Shown here: positions 1-6,814 of the stretch, one piece after another
Layout: each line of letters begins with the position of its first letter
Numbering within the stretch: position 1 is the first letter of the stretch
DNA from: an uncultured Marinilabiliales bacterium
GTDB taxonomy: Bacteria; Bacteroidota; Bacteroidia; Bacteroidales; BM520
Direction: 5' to 3'
DNA length: 7,649 bases
Assembly (NCBI GenBank): GCA_937877575.1
Contig: CALFIZ010000224.1
Coordinates: 1 to 7,649 of the forward strand
Notes under the pieces: model-generated
What the model was told of the DNA's origin: nothing
Database searches by the model: none
Seen by the model: only the letters and a program-made list of their open reading frames with translations
Position numbers and translations under genes: made by a program

Positions 1-115
1 TAAAGATTGAGTCGAGAAAAAGCGAGATGTGAAGAAAAGATGACAAAAAGGACAAAGCAATGTTCAGTGCGAGCGCGAGAAAGCAAAGAAGTGTTGTTTT
101 AAAGAATTGTTTCAT
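1..115 (-). CDS. N-terminal fragment of an unidentified membrane protein (runs off the left edge)
   Basis: Read on the minus strand, an ATG at 115-113 opens a frame of 38 codons with no stop before the window edge. It begins MKQFFKTTLLCFLALALNIA and continues with a second hydrophobic stretch ending in LFLDSIF. The short basic start followed by long hydrophobic helices is what an inner-membrane protein N-terminus looks like. The 'LFLDSI' ending resembles the first helices of ECF-transporter S components and related multi-pass sensor proteins of Firmicutes, but that is only a resemblance. On this strand AAGGTG lies 5 bases before the ATG, but those bases also encode the conserved Phe-Thr-Leu of the prenyl synthase, so it may be chance. 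Pyrimidine-rich DNA gives Phe, Leu and Ser codons easily, so a spurious frame is possible. No plus-strand frame here extends the neighbouring gene. Confidence 0.5.
   Translation of the reverse strand, partial: MKQFFKTTLLCFLALALNIALSFLSSFLHISLFLDSIF
101..115. other. Probable left chimeric junction
   Basis: The plus-strand prenyl synthase is recognisable from Glu-Leu-Phe-His-Asn-Phe (104 onward), and its frame is closed just upstream. The minus-strand membrane-protein frame starts at 115 and reads away from it. The bases gaattgtttcat therefore serve both as conserved prenyl synthase codons and as the first codons of the other gene. The exact breakpoint cannot be fixed from one sequence; the overlap suggests a short shared word. 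Confidence 0.6.
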
Positions 116-874
116 AATTTCACCTTACTGCATGACGATATAATGGACAGAGCTGTGCTAAGACGCGGTAACCCGACGGTTTACCATAAGTGGAACTCGA
201 ATATTGCCATACTTTCGGGTGATGCCATGTGCGCCCTCGCCATCAAATACATCTTTAAGACTAAGACAGAGTTTATGAGAGCGTTAAAGGACACTTTTAT
301 CGACATGTCAATCAAAGTTTATGAAGGACAGCAGTATGACGCTGATTTTGAGACTGTTGATGATGTCCCTATCAATGATTATCTGAACATGATTTATCTT
401 AAAACTGCGGTTCTGATAGGTGCGGCGATGAAGATAGGTGCTATAATAGCATGCAAGGATGAAGCTGAACAGAACAGGATTTACGAATATGGATGCAATG
501 TGGGTATGGCATTTCAGCTTATGGACGACTTGCTCGACGTTTATGCGGATGAGAAATCTTTCGGCAAGAAGCCAGGAGGAGACATCCTGTGCTGCAAAAA
601 AACATACGTCTATCTCAAGGCACTTGAAGTCGCAGAACCTGCAACAAGAAAGGAACTCGAAACAGTGTATTGCTCCACAGACATGAATCCTGATGACAAA
701 ATCAGAAAAGTGACCGCTATATTCGATAAACTGAATGTCAAGGCTCATACATATAATCTTGTGGATGACTATTATGCCAAAGCCGACAAGCTTATGGAGG
801 ATATTAATATTCCGACTGAAAACAAGAAACAACTGATTGAATACTGCAATAAGTTGGCACGTAGAAACTATTGA
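104..874 (+). CDS. Short-chain isoprenyl diphosphate synthase (polyprenyl synthetase family), 5'-truncated
   Basis: This is a trans-prenyltransferase that condenses isopentenyl diphosphate with allylic diphosphates, giving farnesyl/geranylgeranyl-type precursors for quinones and other isoprenoids in the cytosol. Counting from the TTG at 107, the first aspartate-rich motif DDIMD is at residues 10-14, YEGQQYDADFE at 72-82, the lysine-threonine helix around YLKT at 97-100, the second aspartate-rich motif DDLLD at 140-144, and GGDI..KKTY at 158-167. These residues bind the Mg-diphosphates, so the catalytic half is intact. Bacteroidota homologues are about 320 residues, so roughly the first 70-75 are missing, including the isopentenyl-diphosphate-binding part. 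The TTG is not a credible start because Glu-Leu just before Phe-His-Asn-Phe fits the family, while in-frame TGA codons at 8 and 41 close the frame upstream. Phe at the fifth position before the first motif, with no insertion in that motif, suggests a short (C15-C20) product; that is inference. A 78-base gap follows. Confidence 0.9.
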   Translation, partial: ELFHNFTLLHDDIMDRAVLRRGNPTVYHKWNSNIAILSGDAMCALAIKYIFKTKTEFMRALKDTFIDMSIKVYEGQQYDADFETVDDVPINDYLNMIYLKTAVLIGAAMKIGAIIACKDEAEQNRIYEYGCNVGMAFQLMDDLLDVYADEKSFGKKPGGDILCCKKTYVYLKALEVAEPATRKELETVYCSTDMNPDDKIRKVTAIFDKLNVKAHTYNLVDDYYAKADKLMEDINIPTENKKQLIEYCNKLARRNY

Positions 875-952
875 TGTGTTGGCACTGCTTGCCGTTTCAT
901 GCCGGAAACAGATAATGGATTTAGATGCAATTGCGCTTTAATGTAACTATAT

Positions 953-2071
953 ATGCCTGATAATAAGAAAGTTGTTAAATATGTCGGAATAGCCATTTCA
1001 TTGGCGATACTTGCACTCTTAGTCTTTAAATTCACTTTTGTTGTATGGTATGTCCTGATTGCCGCCGTAATTTCCAGCGTAGGCTCTCCAATAGTCGGTT
1101 TCCTCAAAAACAGAAAGGTGTCCAAAACAAAATACATGTCTCCGGGGTTGGCGGCTTTCATCACATTGGTGCTGATGATGGTGGTTATAGTCTTGATAAT
1201 CATGCTTTTTGTGCCTTTGTTTGTCCGACAGGTGGATATCATTTCATCGATAAACACACAGAATATAATGGCTTATCTTGATGAGCCTATTAATAAAGTG
1301 TCTGATGTGTTGAGACGTCTGAAGTTAATAGGGACGGACGAGGATTTGTTAAAGGTTATAGGGGCTCATCTAACTTCCATTATCAATGCTTCATCGGTGA
1401 CCACATTTATTTCCAATGCCGTCAGTTCCCTGGGCGGCTTTTTCATGGCGGCTTTCTCCATCATTTTCATAGCATTTTTCTTCTTGAAGGAAGATGACCT
1501 GTTTATCAAGATAGTGCTGCTTTTTGTAAGCGAGGAAAATCATGAAAGGGTAATAACAGCTGTCGGGCATGTTGGAAGATTCCTGAGCAAATATATCATA
1601 GGGCTTCTTTTGGAGATATTGGGGATGTTTGTTCTTGAAAGCATCGGACTGTCGATAATAGGAGTGAAAGGCGCTTTGCCGATTGCACTTATGGGAGCCT
1701 TTTTCAACGTTATCCCTTACGTGGGACCGGTAATAGGCACAACCGTAGCTGTCGTCATTGGCATGGCTGCCAAACTCGGCAGCGGAATTGTGGATAACAG
1801 CCTGATTATCCATGGAATACTGATTGCTGTAGTATTCATCGTGTCGAATTGGGTGGATAACTTTTTCTTGCAGCCGACAATATTTTCAAAGAGTCTGCAT
1901 ATACACCCTCTGGAAATATTCCTTGTGATTCTTGTCGCCGGCAGCTTTGCAGGTGTATTGGGAATGTTCATAGCAATACCGGCTTATACCATAACCAAGG
2001 TCATAGCCAAGGAATTCTTCAGCAAATATGAAATTATCGATGAGTGGACAAGGAATATGAAAATAGAATAA
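953..2071 (+). CDS. AI-2E family transporter (PerM/YdiK-type, PF01594) membrane protein
   Basis: A 372-residue multi-pass inner-membrane protein, complete and of the usual length. Hydrophobic segments lie at about residues 8-25, 28-50, 64-92, 158-178, 212-235, 238-270, 285-303 and 317-345. Residues 93-157 form a hydrophilic domain between the third and fourth segments, as in this family. Family hallmarks are visible in the C-terminal half: IPYVGPVIG at 254-262, DNFFLQPTIFSK at 302-313 and GVLGMFIAIP at 334-343. Members were first described as autoinducer-2 exporters (E. coli TqsA), but others act as sodium/proton antiporters or are uncharacterised, so the substrate is unknown here. The ATG at 953 follows an AT-rich leader with no Shine-Dalgarno, which is normal for Bacteroidota. 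I found no TAnnTTTG promoter box in the 78 bases upstream. The next gene starts 15 bases after the stop, which suggests a shared transcript. Confidence 0.92.
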   Translation: MPDNKKVVKYVGIAISLAILALLVFKFTFVVWYVLIAAVISSVGSPIVGFLKNRKVSKTKYMSPGLAAFITLVLMMVVIVLIIMLFVPLFVRQVDIISSINTQNIMAYLDEPINKVSDVLRRLKLIGTDEDLLKVIGAHLTSIINASSVTTFISNAVSSLGGFFMAAFSIIFIAFFFLKEDDLFIKIVLLFVSEENHERVITAVGHVGRFLSKYIIGLLLEILGMFVLESIGLSIIGVKGALPIALMGAFFNVIPYVGPVIGTTVAVVIGMAAKLGSGIVDNSLIIHGILIAVVFIVSNWVDNFFLQPTIFSKSLHIHPLEIFLVILVAGSFAGVLGMFIAIPAYTITKVIAKEFFSKYEIIDEWTRNMKIE

Positions 2072-2086
2072 TTAATCATTAGTAAA

Positions 2087-3217
2087 ATGAATCTCGAATA
2101 TAAGTATATTGCAACAACATTTTCGGGACTTGAGGAAGTGCTTGAAAATGAGTTGATTGAGTTGGGCGCTGAAAACACTCATGTCCTCACCCGTGCAGTC
2201 GCCTTTGAAGGTGACAGAACCATAATGTACAGAGCTAACATGTATTGCAGAACTGCATTGCAGATTCTTGTGGAACTCAACACGGGCACTGTAAATTCAG
2301 CTGACGACATTTACGATTTGGTGATGGATGTCATTTGGGAGAAATATTTTCGTCCGTACGACTCATTCTGTGTCAATGCGGTGGTCAACCAATGTCCGTT
2401 TATCGACAATTCCTTGTTCGCCGCCCTGAAGGTCAAGGATGCGATTGTTGACCAGCTGAGAGACACTTTCGGCATAAGACCTTCTGTTGACAAGGAAAAT
2501 CCGAATGTAACGGTGAATGTTCACATTTACCGCGACAAGTTCAGTCTGTACCTCAATACTTCCGGACTGCCTCTGTTTAAGAGGGGCTATAAGGTGTGTG
2601 CGGTACCGTCACCTCTCAATGAAGTGCTTGCAGCAGGCATGATTTATCTTAGCGGATGGCCTAAGAATGTCCCGTTGTATGACCCGTTCTGCGGTTCCGG
2701 TACGATACTTATCGAAGGCGCAATGATTGCCATGAATGTCGCTCCTGGACTTTATCGTGATTTTTTTGCATTTCAGAAACTGAAATCTTATAACAGGGCG
2801 GTTTTCAATGAAATAGTTGAAGAGGCCAAGTCGAAGATTGTTTATGACGCTCCGACAATCATCGGCTCGGATATTTCCGACAAGGCGGTGAATTATGCCA
2901 ATGCCAATATTAAAAATGCCGGGTTCTCCGATTTCATCAAGGTTGAACAGTATGCCTTCGGTGACAGTTTCCCTGAAATCAATGACGGATATATTATCAC
3001 CAACCCTCCGTATGGGGTGCGTACCGACAAAGAGAATCTGAATGATTTGTACAAACTTATCGGTGATACGTTCAAACATCATTTCAACGGTTTTTCTTGC
3101 TGGGTCATATCTTCCGACAAGGATGCAATTGATTCCATCGGACTTCATGCTTCGTCAAAAAGAAAACTCTTCAACGGACCTCTTGAATGCAGATTCTTAG
3201 GGTATAAGATGTATTGA
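2087..3217 (+). CDS. THUMP-domain class I SAM-dependent RNA methyltransferase (RlmL N-terminal-type, 23S rRNA guanine-N2)
   Basis: A 376-residue methyltransferase of the COG0116 family. An N-terminal ferredoxin-like region (about 1-50) and a THUMP RNA-binding domain (about 50-160) precede a Rossmann-fold catalytic domain (about 165-376). The SAM-binding motif I is YDPFCGSGT at 198-206, the acidic motif II lies in GSDIS at 260-264, and the catalytic motif IV is NPPYG at 306-310, typical of enzymes that methylate exocyclic amino groups. It matches the first half of E. coli RlmL, which makes m2G2445 in 23S rRNA, and lacks the second (RlmK) methyltransferase domain. The exact target here is inferred. 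These proteins are often mislabelled 'N6-adenine DNA methylase'. The ATG at 2087 sits in the AT-rich leader ttaatcattagtaaa with no Shine-Dalgarno. The stop TGA (3215-3217) lies two bases before the priA ATG, so translational coupling is likely. Confidence 0.92.
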   Translation: MNLEYKYIATTFSGLEEVLENELIELGAENTHVLTRAVAFEGDRTIMYRANMYCRTALQILVELNTGTVNSADDIYDLVMDVIWEKYFRPYDSFCVNAVVNQCPFIDNSLFAALKVKDAIVDQLRDTFGIRPSVDKENPNVTVNVHIYRDKFSLYLNTSGLPLFKRGYKVCAVPSPLNEVLAAGMIYLSGWPKNVPLYDPFCGSGTILIEGAMIAMNVAPGLYRDFFAFQKLKSYNRAVFNEIVEEAKSKIVYDAPTIIGSDISDKAVNYANANIKNAGFSDFIKVEQYAFGDSFPEINDGYIITNPPYGVRTDKENLNDLYKLIGDTFKHHFNGFSCWVISSDKDAIDSIGLHASSKRKLFNGPLECRFLGYKMY

Positions 3218-3219
3218 TT

Positions 3220-5706
3220 ATGAAATGTGCCGAGATACTGCTCCCGCTGCCTCTGCAAGATACCTTCACTTATCAGGTTCCGGAAGATTTGGCCGATAAG
3301 TTGAGGATTGGCATAAGGGTTATAGTACCGTTCGGCAAAAAGAAATATTATTCCGGTATCGTAGTCAGGGTCTTCGATTCCCCAGACACTGATTTCGGCT
3401 ATGTGTTAAAATCCATACTCTGCGTCATTGACGAAAGACCTATAGTGTCAGAAACCCAACTGTCACTATGGCGCTGGATATCATCATATTACATCGCTAA
3501 TTTCGGGGATGTTATGAATATCGCATTGCCTGCCCTGTTCAAAATCTCCAGTGAGACTTATATAACAGTCAACCCGGATTATCTCGGTGAGGTTGACGGA
3601 TTTGACAACAGGGTCTATAATCTTCTTGATGCCCTGAATGAAAGCAAGAAACTCACTATCAAGCAGGTAGAGTCTATTGTGGATGTTAATAATGTGTATA
3701 AGTTCATTCAATCGTTGGTTTCATCCGGAGTGGTGGAATTTGTCGAGGAAATAAAAAATCCGTATCGTCCCAAATTTGAGGATGTCGTGGAAATCAATGA
3801 GCCTTTCCGAAATGATGCCGCAATGAACGAGCTTTTCAATTCGCTTGAAAAGCGTTCCTACAGGCAGATGGAATTCATGCTTGCATATTTCAAATGTGCA
3901 GGCGCGCAGTCCGACCATTTTCCGTCAGTACCTCTCAAGTTGATTCAGAATGAAATTAAATGCGACAGAGCCATTGCAAATGCTTTGGTGAAGAAAAATG
4001 TAATCACAATATCCAAACGCAAGGTTGACAGGATAGAGAAGAGTGATGCTTCAGATAGTGTTGGTAATTTGAAACTTACTGATACACAAAGTTTTGCCTT
4101 TGAAGAAATTAGGACGGGAATGGTGGATAAGGATGTAATATTGCTTCATGGCGTGACTTCGAGCGGCAAGACTGAAATATATTTCAAGCTGATAGAGGAG
4201 GCAGTTAAAAATAAAAAGCAGGTGTTGCTGCTGCTGCCTGATATTGCCCTGACTACACAGATTGTCACCCGCACCGTCAATTACTTCGGACATCGGGTAG
4301 GGGTGATGCATTCCAAATTTAATCATAATGAGAAGGTTGAAATATGGAATTCGGTGCTTGACAACAATGCGGATTTTGACGCCGGATGTAATATCATTGT
4401 CGGCACACGTGCCTCTATTTTTCTGCCTTTCAATAACTTGGGGCTGATTATAGTTGACGATGAACACGATTATTCGTACAAGCAGAATGAATTTTCCCCA
4501 CGTTATAATGCAAGGGACTGTGCGGTATATATGGCTGGATTGTATAATGCCAAAGTTGTGCTGGGCTCAGCGACACCTTCCATTGAGTCGTATTATAATG
4601 CCAAGAACAACAAGTACGGACTTGTAACATTGAAGGAGCGTTACGGTGGCTTGACGACCCCGGAAATCCGTGTTGTTGACATGAAGGATGAAAAGCGTTT
4701 TGACAGAATCAAGGCCGACAATTACTCTGTGGAATTGGTTGATGCCATAAAGGCTGCATTGGATGCAAAGCGTCAGGTGCTGGTGTTTCAGAACAGACGC
4801 GGTTTTTCGCTGAGATTGGAATGTGAGGTCTGCGGATGGGTTCCCACATGTGCGAACTGTGACGTGTCGCTAATATATCATAAGGTGTTCAATCAGATGC
4901 GCTGCCATTATTGCGGCTACCATACAGAGATACCGGGTGCTTGCCCGCGCTGTCACAGCACAAATCTTGTGATGAAAGGCTTTGGTACTGAGAAAGTTGA
5001 GGAAGATCTTCAGACATTGTTCCCTGATGCCGTAATAAAAAGAATGGACCTTGACACTACAAGACGGAAAAATGCCTTCAGTGAGATTATAAGTGAGTTT
5101 ACTTCGGGTAAGATAGATATCCTTGTCGGTACTCAGATGGTTACAAAGGGATTGGATTTTGAGAACATATTGCTTGTGGCTGTCGTCAACGCCGACACAT
5201 TGTTGTATTATCCTGATTTCAGGGCTTTTGAAAGAGCTTTTCAGGAACTGACGCAGGTCAGCGGCAGAGCAGGGAGAAAAAAAGACCGCGGAAAGGTTAT
5301 AATACAGACATTTTCACCATATCATTCCGCCATAGTTTATACTGTGGATAATGATTATGAAAAGATGTATTACAGCCAGATTATGGAACGTCAGGCGCAT
5401 AAGTATCCGCCACTGTACAGGTTGATTAATGTGAAGGTCAAACATAGGGATCCTGCGGTTGTCAACGAAGCATCGAAGGTCTTTGCATCGTTGCTCCGTC
5501 AGGAATTGGGTGACAGGGTGTTAGGCCCGGAATATGGCTCTATTCCTCGTGTCAATAATGTGTATATCAAGGATATAATGGTAAAAATCGAGCGGAATAG
5601 GAATTTCGCCGCATTAAAGTCGAAATTTGTGGATATCTATACTGCTTTTCTGATGAAGCCGCAATACAAAGGCGTTATGGTGGTTGTTGACGTTGACCCG
5701 TATTGA
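3220..5706 (+). CDS. priA: Replication restart helicase PriA (primosomal protein N')
   Basis: A 3'-to-5' superfamily 2 DNA helicase that recognises stalled forks and reloads the replisome. It is full length (828 residues). By residue number from this ATG: 3'-DNA-binding domain at about 1-105; Walker A GVTSSGKT at 311-318; Walker B region DDEH at 413-416; GSATP at 449-453; NRRGF at 525-529; eight zinc-binding cysteines at 535, 538, 544, 547, 562, 565, 575 and 578; GTQMVTKGLDFE at 637-648; QVSGRAGRK at 679-687; then the conserved C-terminal domain ending in DVDPY. The Walker B motif is odd: PriA normally reads DEEH, and here the second acidic residue is Asp (GAT at 4459-4461). I chose the ATG at 3220, because MKCAEILLPLPL is the normal PriA start. 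A TTG at 3214 would add two residues and overlap the upstream stop codon. It is the last gene of the plus-strand cluster and converges on divIC. Confidence 0.97.
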   Translation: MKCAEILLPLPLQDTFTYQVPEDLADKLRIGIRVIVPFGKKKYYSGIVVRVFDSPDTDFGYVLKSILCVIDERPIVSETQLSLWRWISSYYIANFGDVMNIALPALFKISSETYITVNPDYLGEVDGFDNRVYNLLDALNESKKLTIKQVESIVDVNNVYKFIQSLVSSGVVEFVEEIKNPYRPKFEDVVEINEPFRNDAAMNELFNSLEKRSYRQMEFMLAYFKCAGAQSDHFPSVPLKLIQNEIKCDRAIANALVKKNVITISKRKVDRIEKSDASDSVGNLKLTDTQSFAFEEIRTGMVDKDVILLHGVTSSGKTEIYFKLIEEAVKNKKQVLLLLPDIALTTQIVTRTVNYFGHRVGVMHSKFNHNEKVEIWNSVLDNNADFDAGCNIIVGTRASIFLPFNNLGLIIVDDEHDYSYKQNEFSPRYNARDCAVYMAGLYNAKVVLGSATPSIESYYNAKNNKYGLVTLKERYGGLTTPEIRVVDMKDEKRFDRIKADNYSVELVDAIKAALDAKRQVLVFQNRRGFSLRLECEVCGWVPTCANCDVSLIYHKVFNQMRCHYCGYHTEIPGACPRCHSTNLVMKGFGTEKVEEDLQTLFPDAVIKRMDLDTTRRKNAFSEIISEFTSGKIDILVGTQMVTKGLDFENILLVAVVNADTLLYYPDFRAFERAFQELTQVSGRAGRKKDRGKVIIQTFSPYHSAIVYTVDNDYEKMYYSQIMERQAHKYPPLYRLINVKVKHRDPAVVNEASKVFASLLRQELGDRVLGPEYGSIPRVNNVYIKDIMVKIERNRNFAALKSKFVDIYTAFLMKPQYKGVMVVVDVDPY

Positions 5707-5721
5707 TGTGATGTCAATGGG

Positions 5722-5750
5722 ATATCATTTGTCAGGTGACTGGATGATAT
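5722..5750. terminator. Weak candidate bidirectional hairpin between the priA and divIC ends
   Basis: A perfect 7-base inverted repeat, atatcat (5722-5728) and atgatat (5744-5750), flanks a loop that can pair cag with ctg internally. It begins 16 bases past the priA stop and overlaps the last codons of divIC. The stem is AT-rich and no uridine run follows directly on either strand; a T-rich stretch lies further along the plus strand at about 5761-5773. It is the only foldable element found where the two convergent transcripts must end, but it may have no function. Confidence 0.25.
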
Positions 5751-6024
5751 AAACCTCCTCGTTTTCTTTTTTCATGAAATAATGTTCACGTGCGTATTCC
5801 TCACGGAATTCAGGGTCATTTTTCAGCCTTTCGAGTGTTAGGCTGTCTTTTTCGTATTCTTCATTGTATTTGTTGAGTTGTTCCTGCATACCTCTCAGTT
5901 CCTTGTTCATCTTATGAAGTTTGAGCAGGTTGTATTTGTCGAAAAATACGATTAAGAGGGCAAATGCAAGTGTCAGGATGAAGTACTTGTTCAGGAGTAT
6001 GCGTCGCCAGTTGATTTTTTTCAT
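5725..6024 (-). CDS. DivIC/FtsB-family septum formation initiator protein
   Basis: A 99-residue single-pass membrane protein of the divisome. It has a short basic cytoplasmic tail (MKKINWRRILLNK), one membrane helix at about residues 14-28, a charged coiled coil at about 36-70, and the family's C-terminal block PEFREEYAREHYFMKKENEE at 71-90 followed by VYII. In other bacteria FtsB/DivIC pairs with FtsL through the coiled coil and holds FtsQ/DivIB, relaying activation to septal peptidoglycan synthesis. The ATG at 6024 is four bases after the prsW stop with no Shine-Dalgarno, so it is probably translated by coupling from the upstream gene. Size and layout fit the Bacteroidota members of the family. 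I cannot say whether it is the functional FtsB or a paralogue. Confidence 0.9.
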   Translation of the reverse strand: MKKINWRRILLNKYFILTLAFALLIVFFDKYNLLKLHKMNKELRGMQEQLNKYNEEYEKDSLTLERLKNDPEFREEYAREHYFMKKENEEVYIIQSPDK

Positions 6025-6028
6025 GATG

Positions 6029-6733
6029 TTACGGCTTTATAATCCACCTTTGTCCTCTATAATTGTCATCCTCATTTCCGTTTTCATTCTCGTCAAGTGG
6101 AACCTGTTCCACTGAGTTGAGTGTTTTGAATGCATGAACCCACAGGATTATAACGTATGGTATGAATAATGATGTCAGCCATTGGAGATTTGTCATCAGA
6201 CAATAGTCGTAAAAACCATGCAGTATTATAGGGATAATGATTGACTTGAGGATATATGAGGTGCGGTGTTGTTCGTCAAATTTTGCCATGCCGAAATAGT
6301 AACCCATTGTCAATCCGAATATTGCGTGCGCAGGGACTGCTGTTACGGCTCTCATTATGGCGGTGCCGAATCCGCCTTCCATTACATACAATATGTTTTC
6401 CAGTCCGGCAAAGCCCAGAGCCACATATACGCCATAAACTATTCCGTCGAATTTTTCGTTGAATTCCTTGTTTTTCCATATAAGAAAATACAATGCGAGG
6501 TATTTGAGGATTTCTTCCGTAAAACCGGCAACGAAAAAAGCCTCGTAAAAAGGCGAGCTGCTGAATTGGCTGAGAAACTGTTCAATATATGACGCAGGGA
6601 AACAGACAAGAGCACCCCATAGCAAGCCTTTCAGGAGGAGTTTTATGGGTTCCTTGTCATACAGGTCACGGTTGTATATGTAAAATGCTATGATTGCAAC
6701 AGGTGCCAGAGATATAATGAGAAGGGTTGACAT
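6029..6733 (-). CDS. prsW: PrsW-family intramembrane protease
   Basis: A multi-pass membrane glutamic-type protease of the PrsW (PF13367) / CPBP-like superfamily. In Bacillus subtilis PrsW makes the first cut in the anti-sigma factor RsiW. From the ATG at 6733 (234 residues) the three signature motifs are present: EEILK at 73-77, FAGLE at 108-112 and HGFYD at 172-176, plus PAHAIFG around His136. The C-terminal tail is hydrophilic and acidic (DENENGNEDD). An in-frame ATG at 6772 would add 13 residues. I prefer 6733 because MSTLLIISLAPVAIIAFYIY aligns directly with known PrsW N-termini, AAGG in an AT-rich leader lies just upstream of this ATG, and the longer start lies inside a strong hairpin. 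No anti-sigma factor gene is visible nearby, so the substrate is unknown. It follows glyA and is four bases from divIC. Confidence 0.88.
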   Translation of the reverse strand: MSTLLIISLAPVAIIAFYIYNRDLYDKEPIKLLLKGLLWGALVCFPASYIEQFLSQFSSSPFYEAFFVAGFTEEILKYLALYFLIWKNKEFNEKFDGIVYGVYVALGFAGLENILYVMEGGFGTAIMRAVTAVPAHAIFGLTMGYYFGMAKFDEQHRTSYILKSIIIPIILHGFYDYCLMTNLQWLTSLFIPYVIILWVHAFKTLNSVEQVPLDENENGNEDDNYRGQRWIIKP

Positions 6734-6759
6734 AATCCTTATAATTAAATAGTGAAGGG

Positions 6760-6802
6760 AAAGACGCGGCATACTATAATTCGAATAGCATGCTGCGTCT
6801 TT
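6760..6802 (-). terminator. Strong hairpin after glyA, probable terminator or attenuator
   Basis: The arms aaagacgcggcat (6760-6772) and atgctgcgtcttt (6790-6802) pair over 13 positions with a single non-Watson-Crick pair: A-C on the minus strand, G-U on the plus strand. After one unpaired base, ctat (6774-6777) pairs with atag (6785-6788), leaving the 7-base loop aattcga. On the minus strand the structure begins 12 bases after the glyA stop and ends in UCUUU followed by CCCUUC, a poor but pyrimidine-rich tail. It would cover the upstream candidate start codon of prsW (6772). It therefore looks like an intergenic glyA terminator or partial attenuator, or a translation-blocking structure if 6772 is the true start. 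Confidence 0.55.
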
Positions 6803-6814
6803 AGAATTTGTTGG

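Noticed and set aside
107..109. TTG as the start of the prenyl synthase
   Set aside because: It would leave a protein without its first ~70 residues; the conserved Glu-Leu just before shows it is internal and the gene is cut by the junction.
308..832. 174-codon open frame on the minus strand inside the prenyl synthase
   Set aside because: It lies antisense to a gene with clear catalytic motifs and its protein resembles no family I recognise; a shadow frame.
885..915. Possible small stems (ggca/tgcc, gtttc/gaaac) in the gap before the AI-2E gene
   Set aside because: Only 4-5 base pairs, mutually exclusive, with no uridine run; not better than chance.
2609..3148. 179-codon minus-strand frame opposite the RNA methyltransferase
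   Set aside because: Antisense to intact motifs I and IV of the methyltransferase; no recognisable domain.
3214..3216. TTG start for priA overlapping the previous stop codon
   Set aside because: The ATG two codons later gives the standard PriA N-terminus MKCAEILLPLPL.
6266..6592. 108-codon plus-strand frame opposite prsW
   Set aside because: The minus strand has the EExxK, FxxxE and HxxxD motifs of PrsW, so the plus frame is a shadow.
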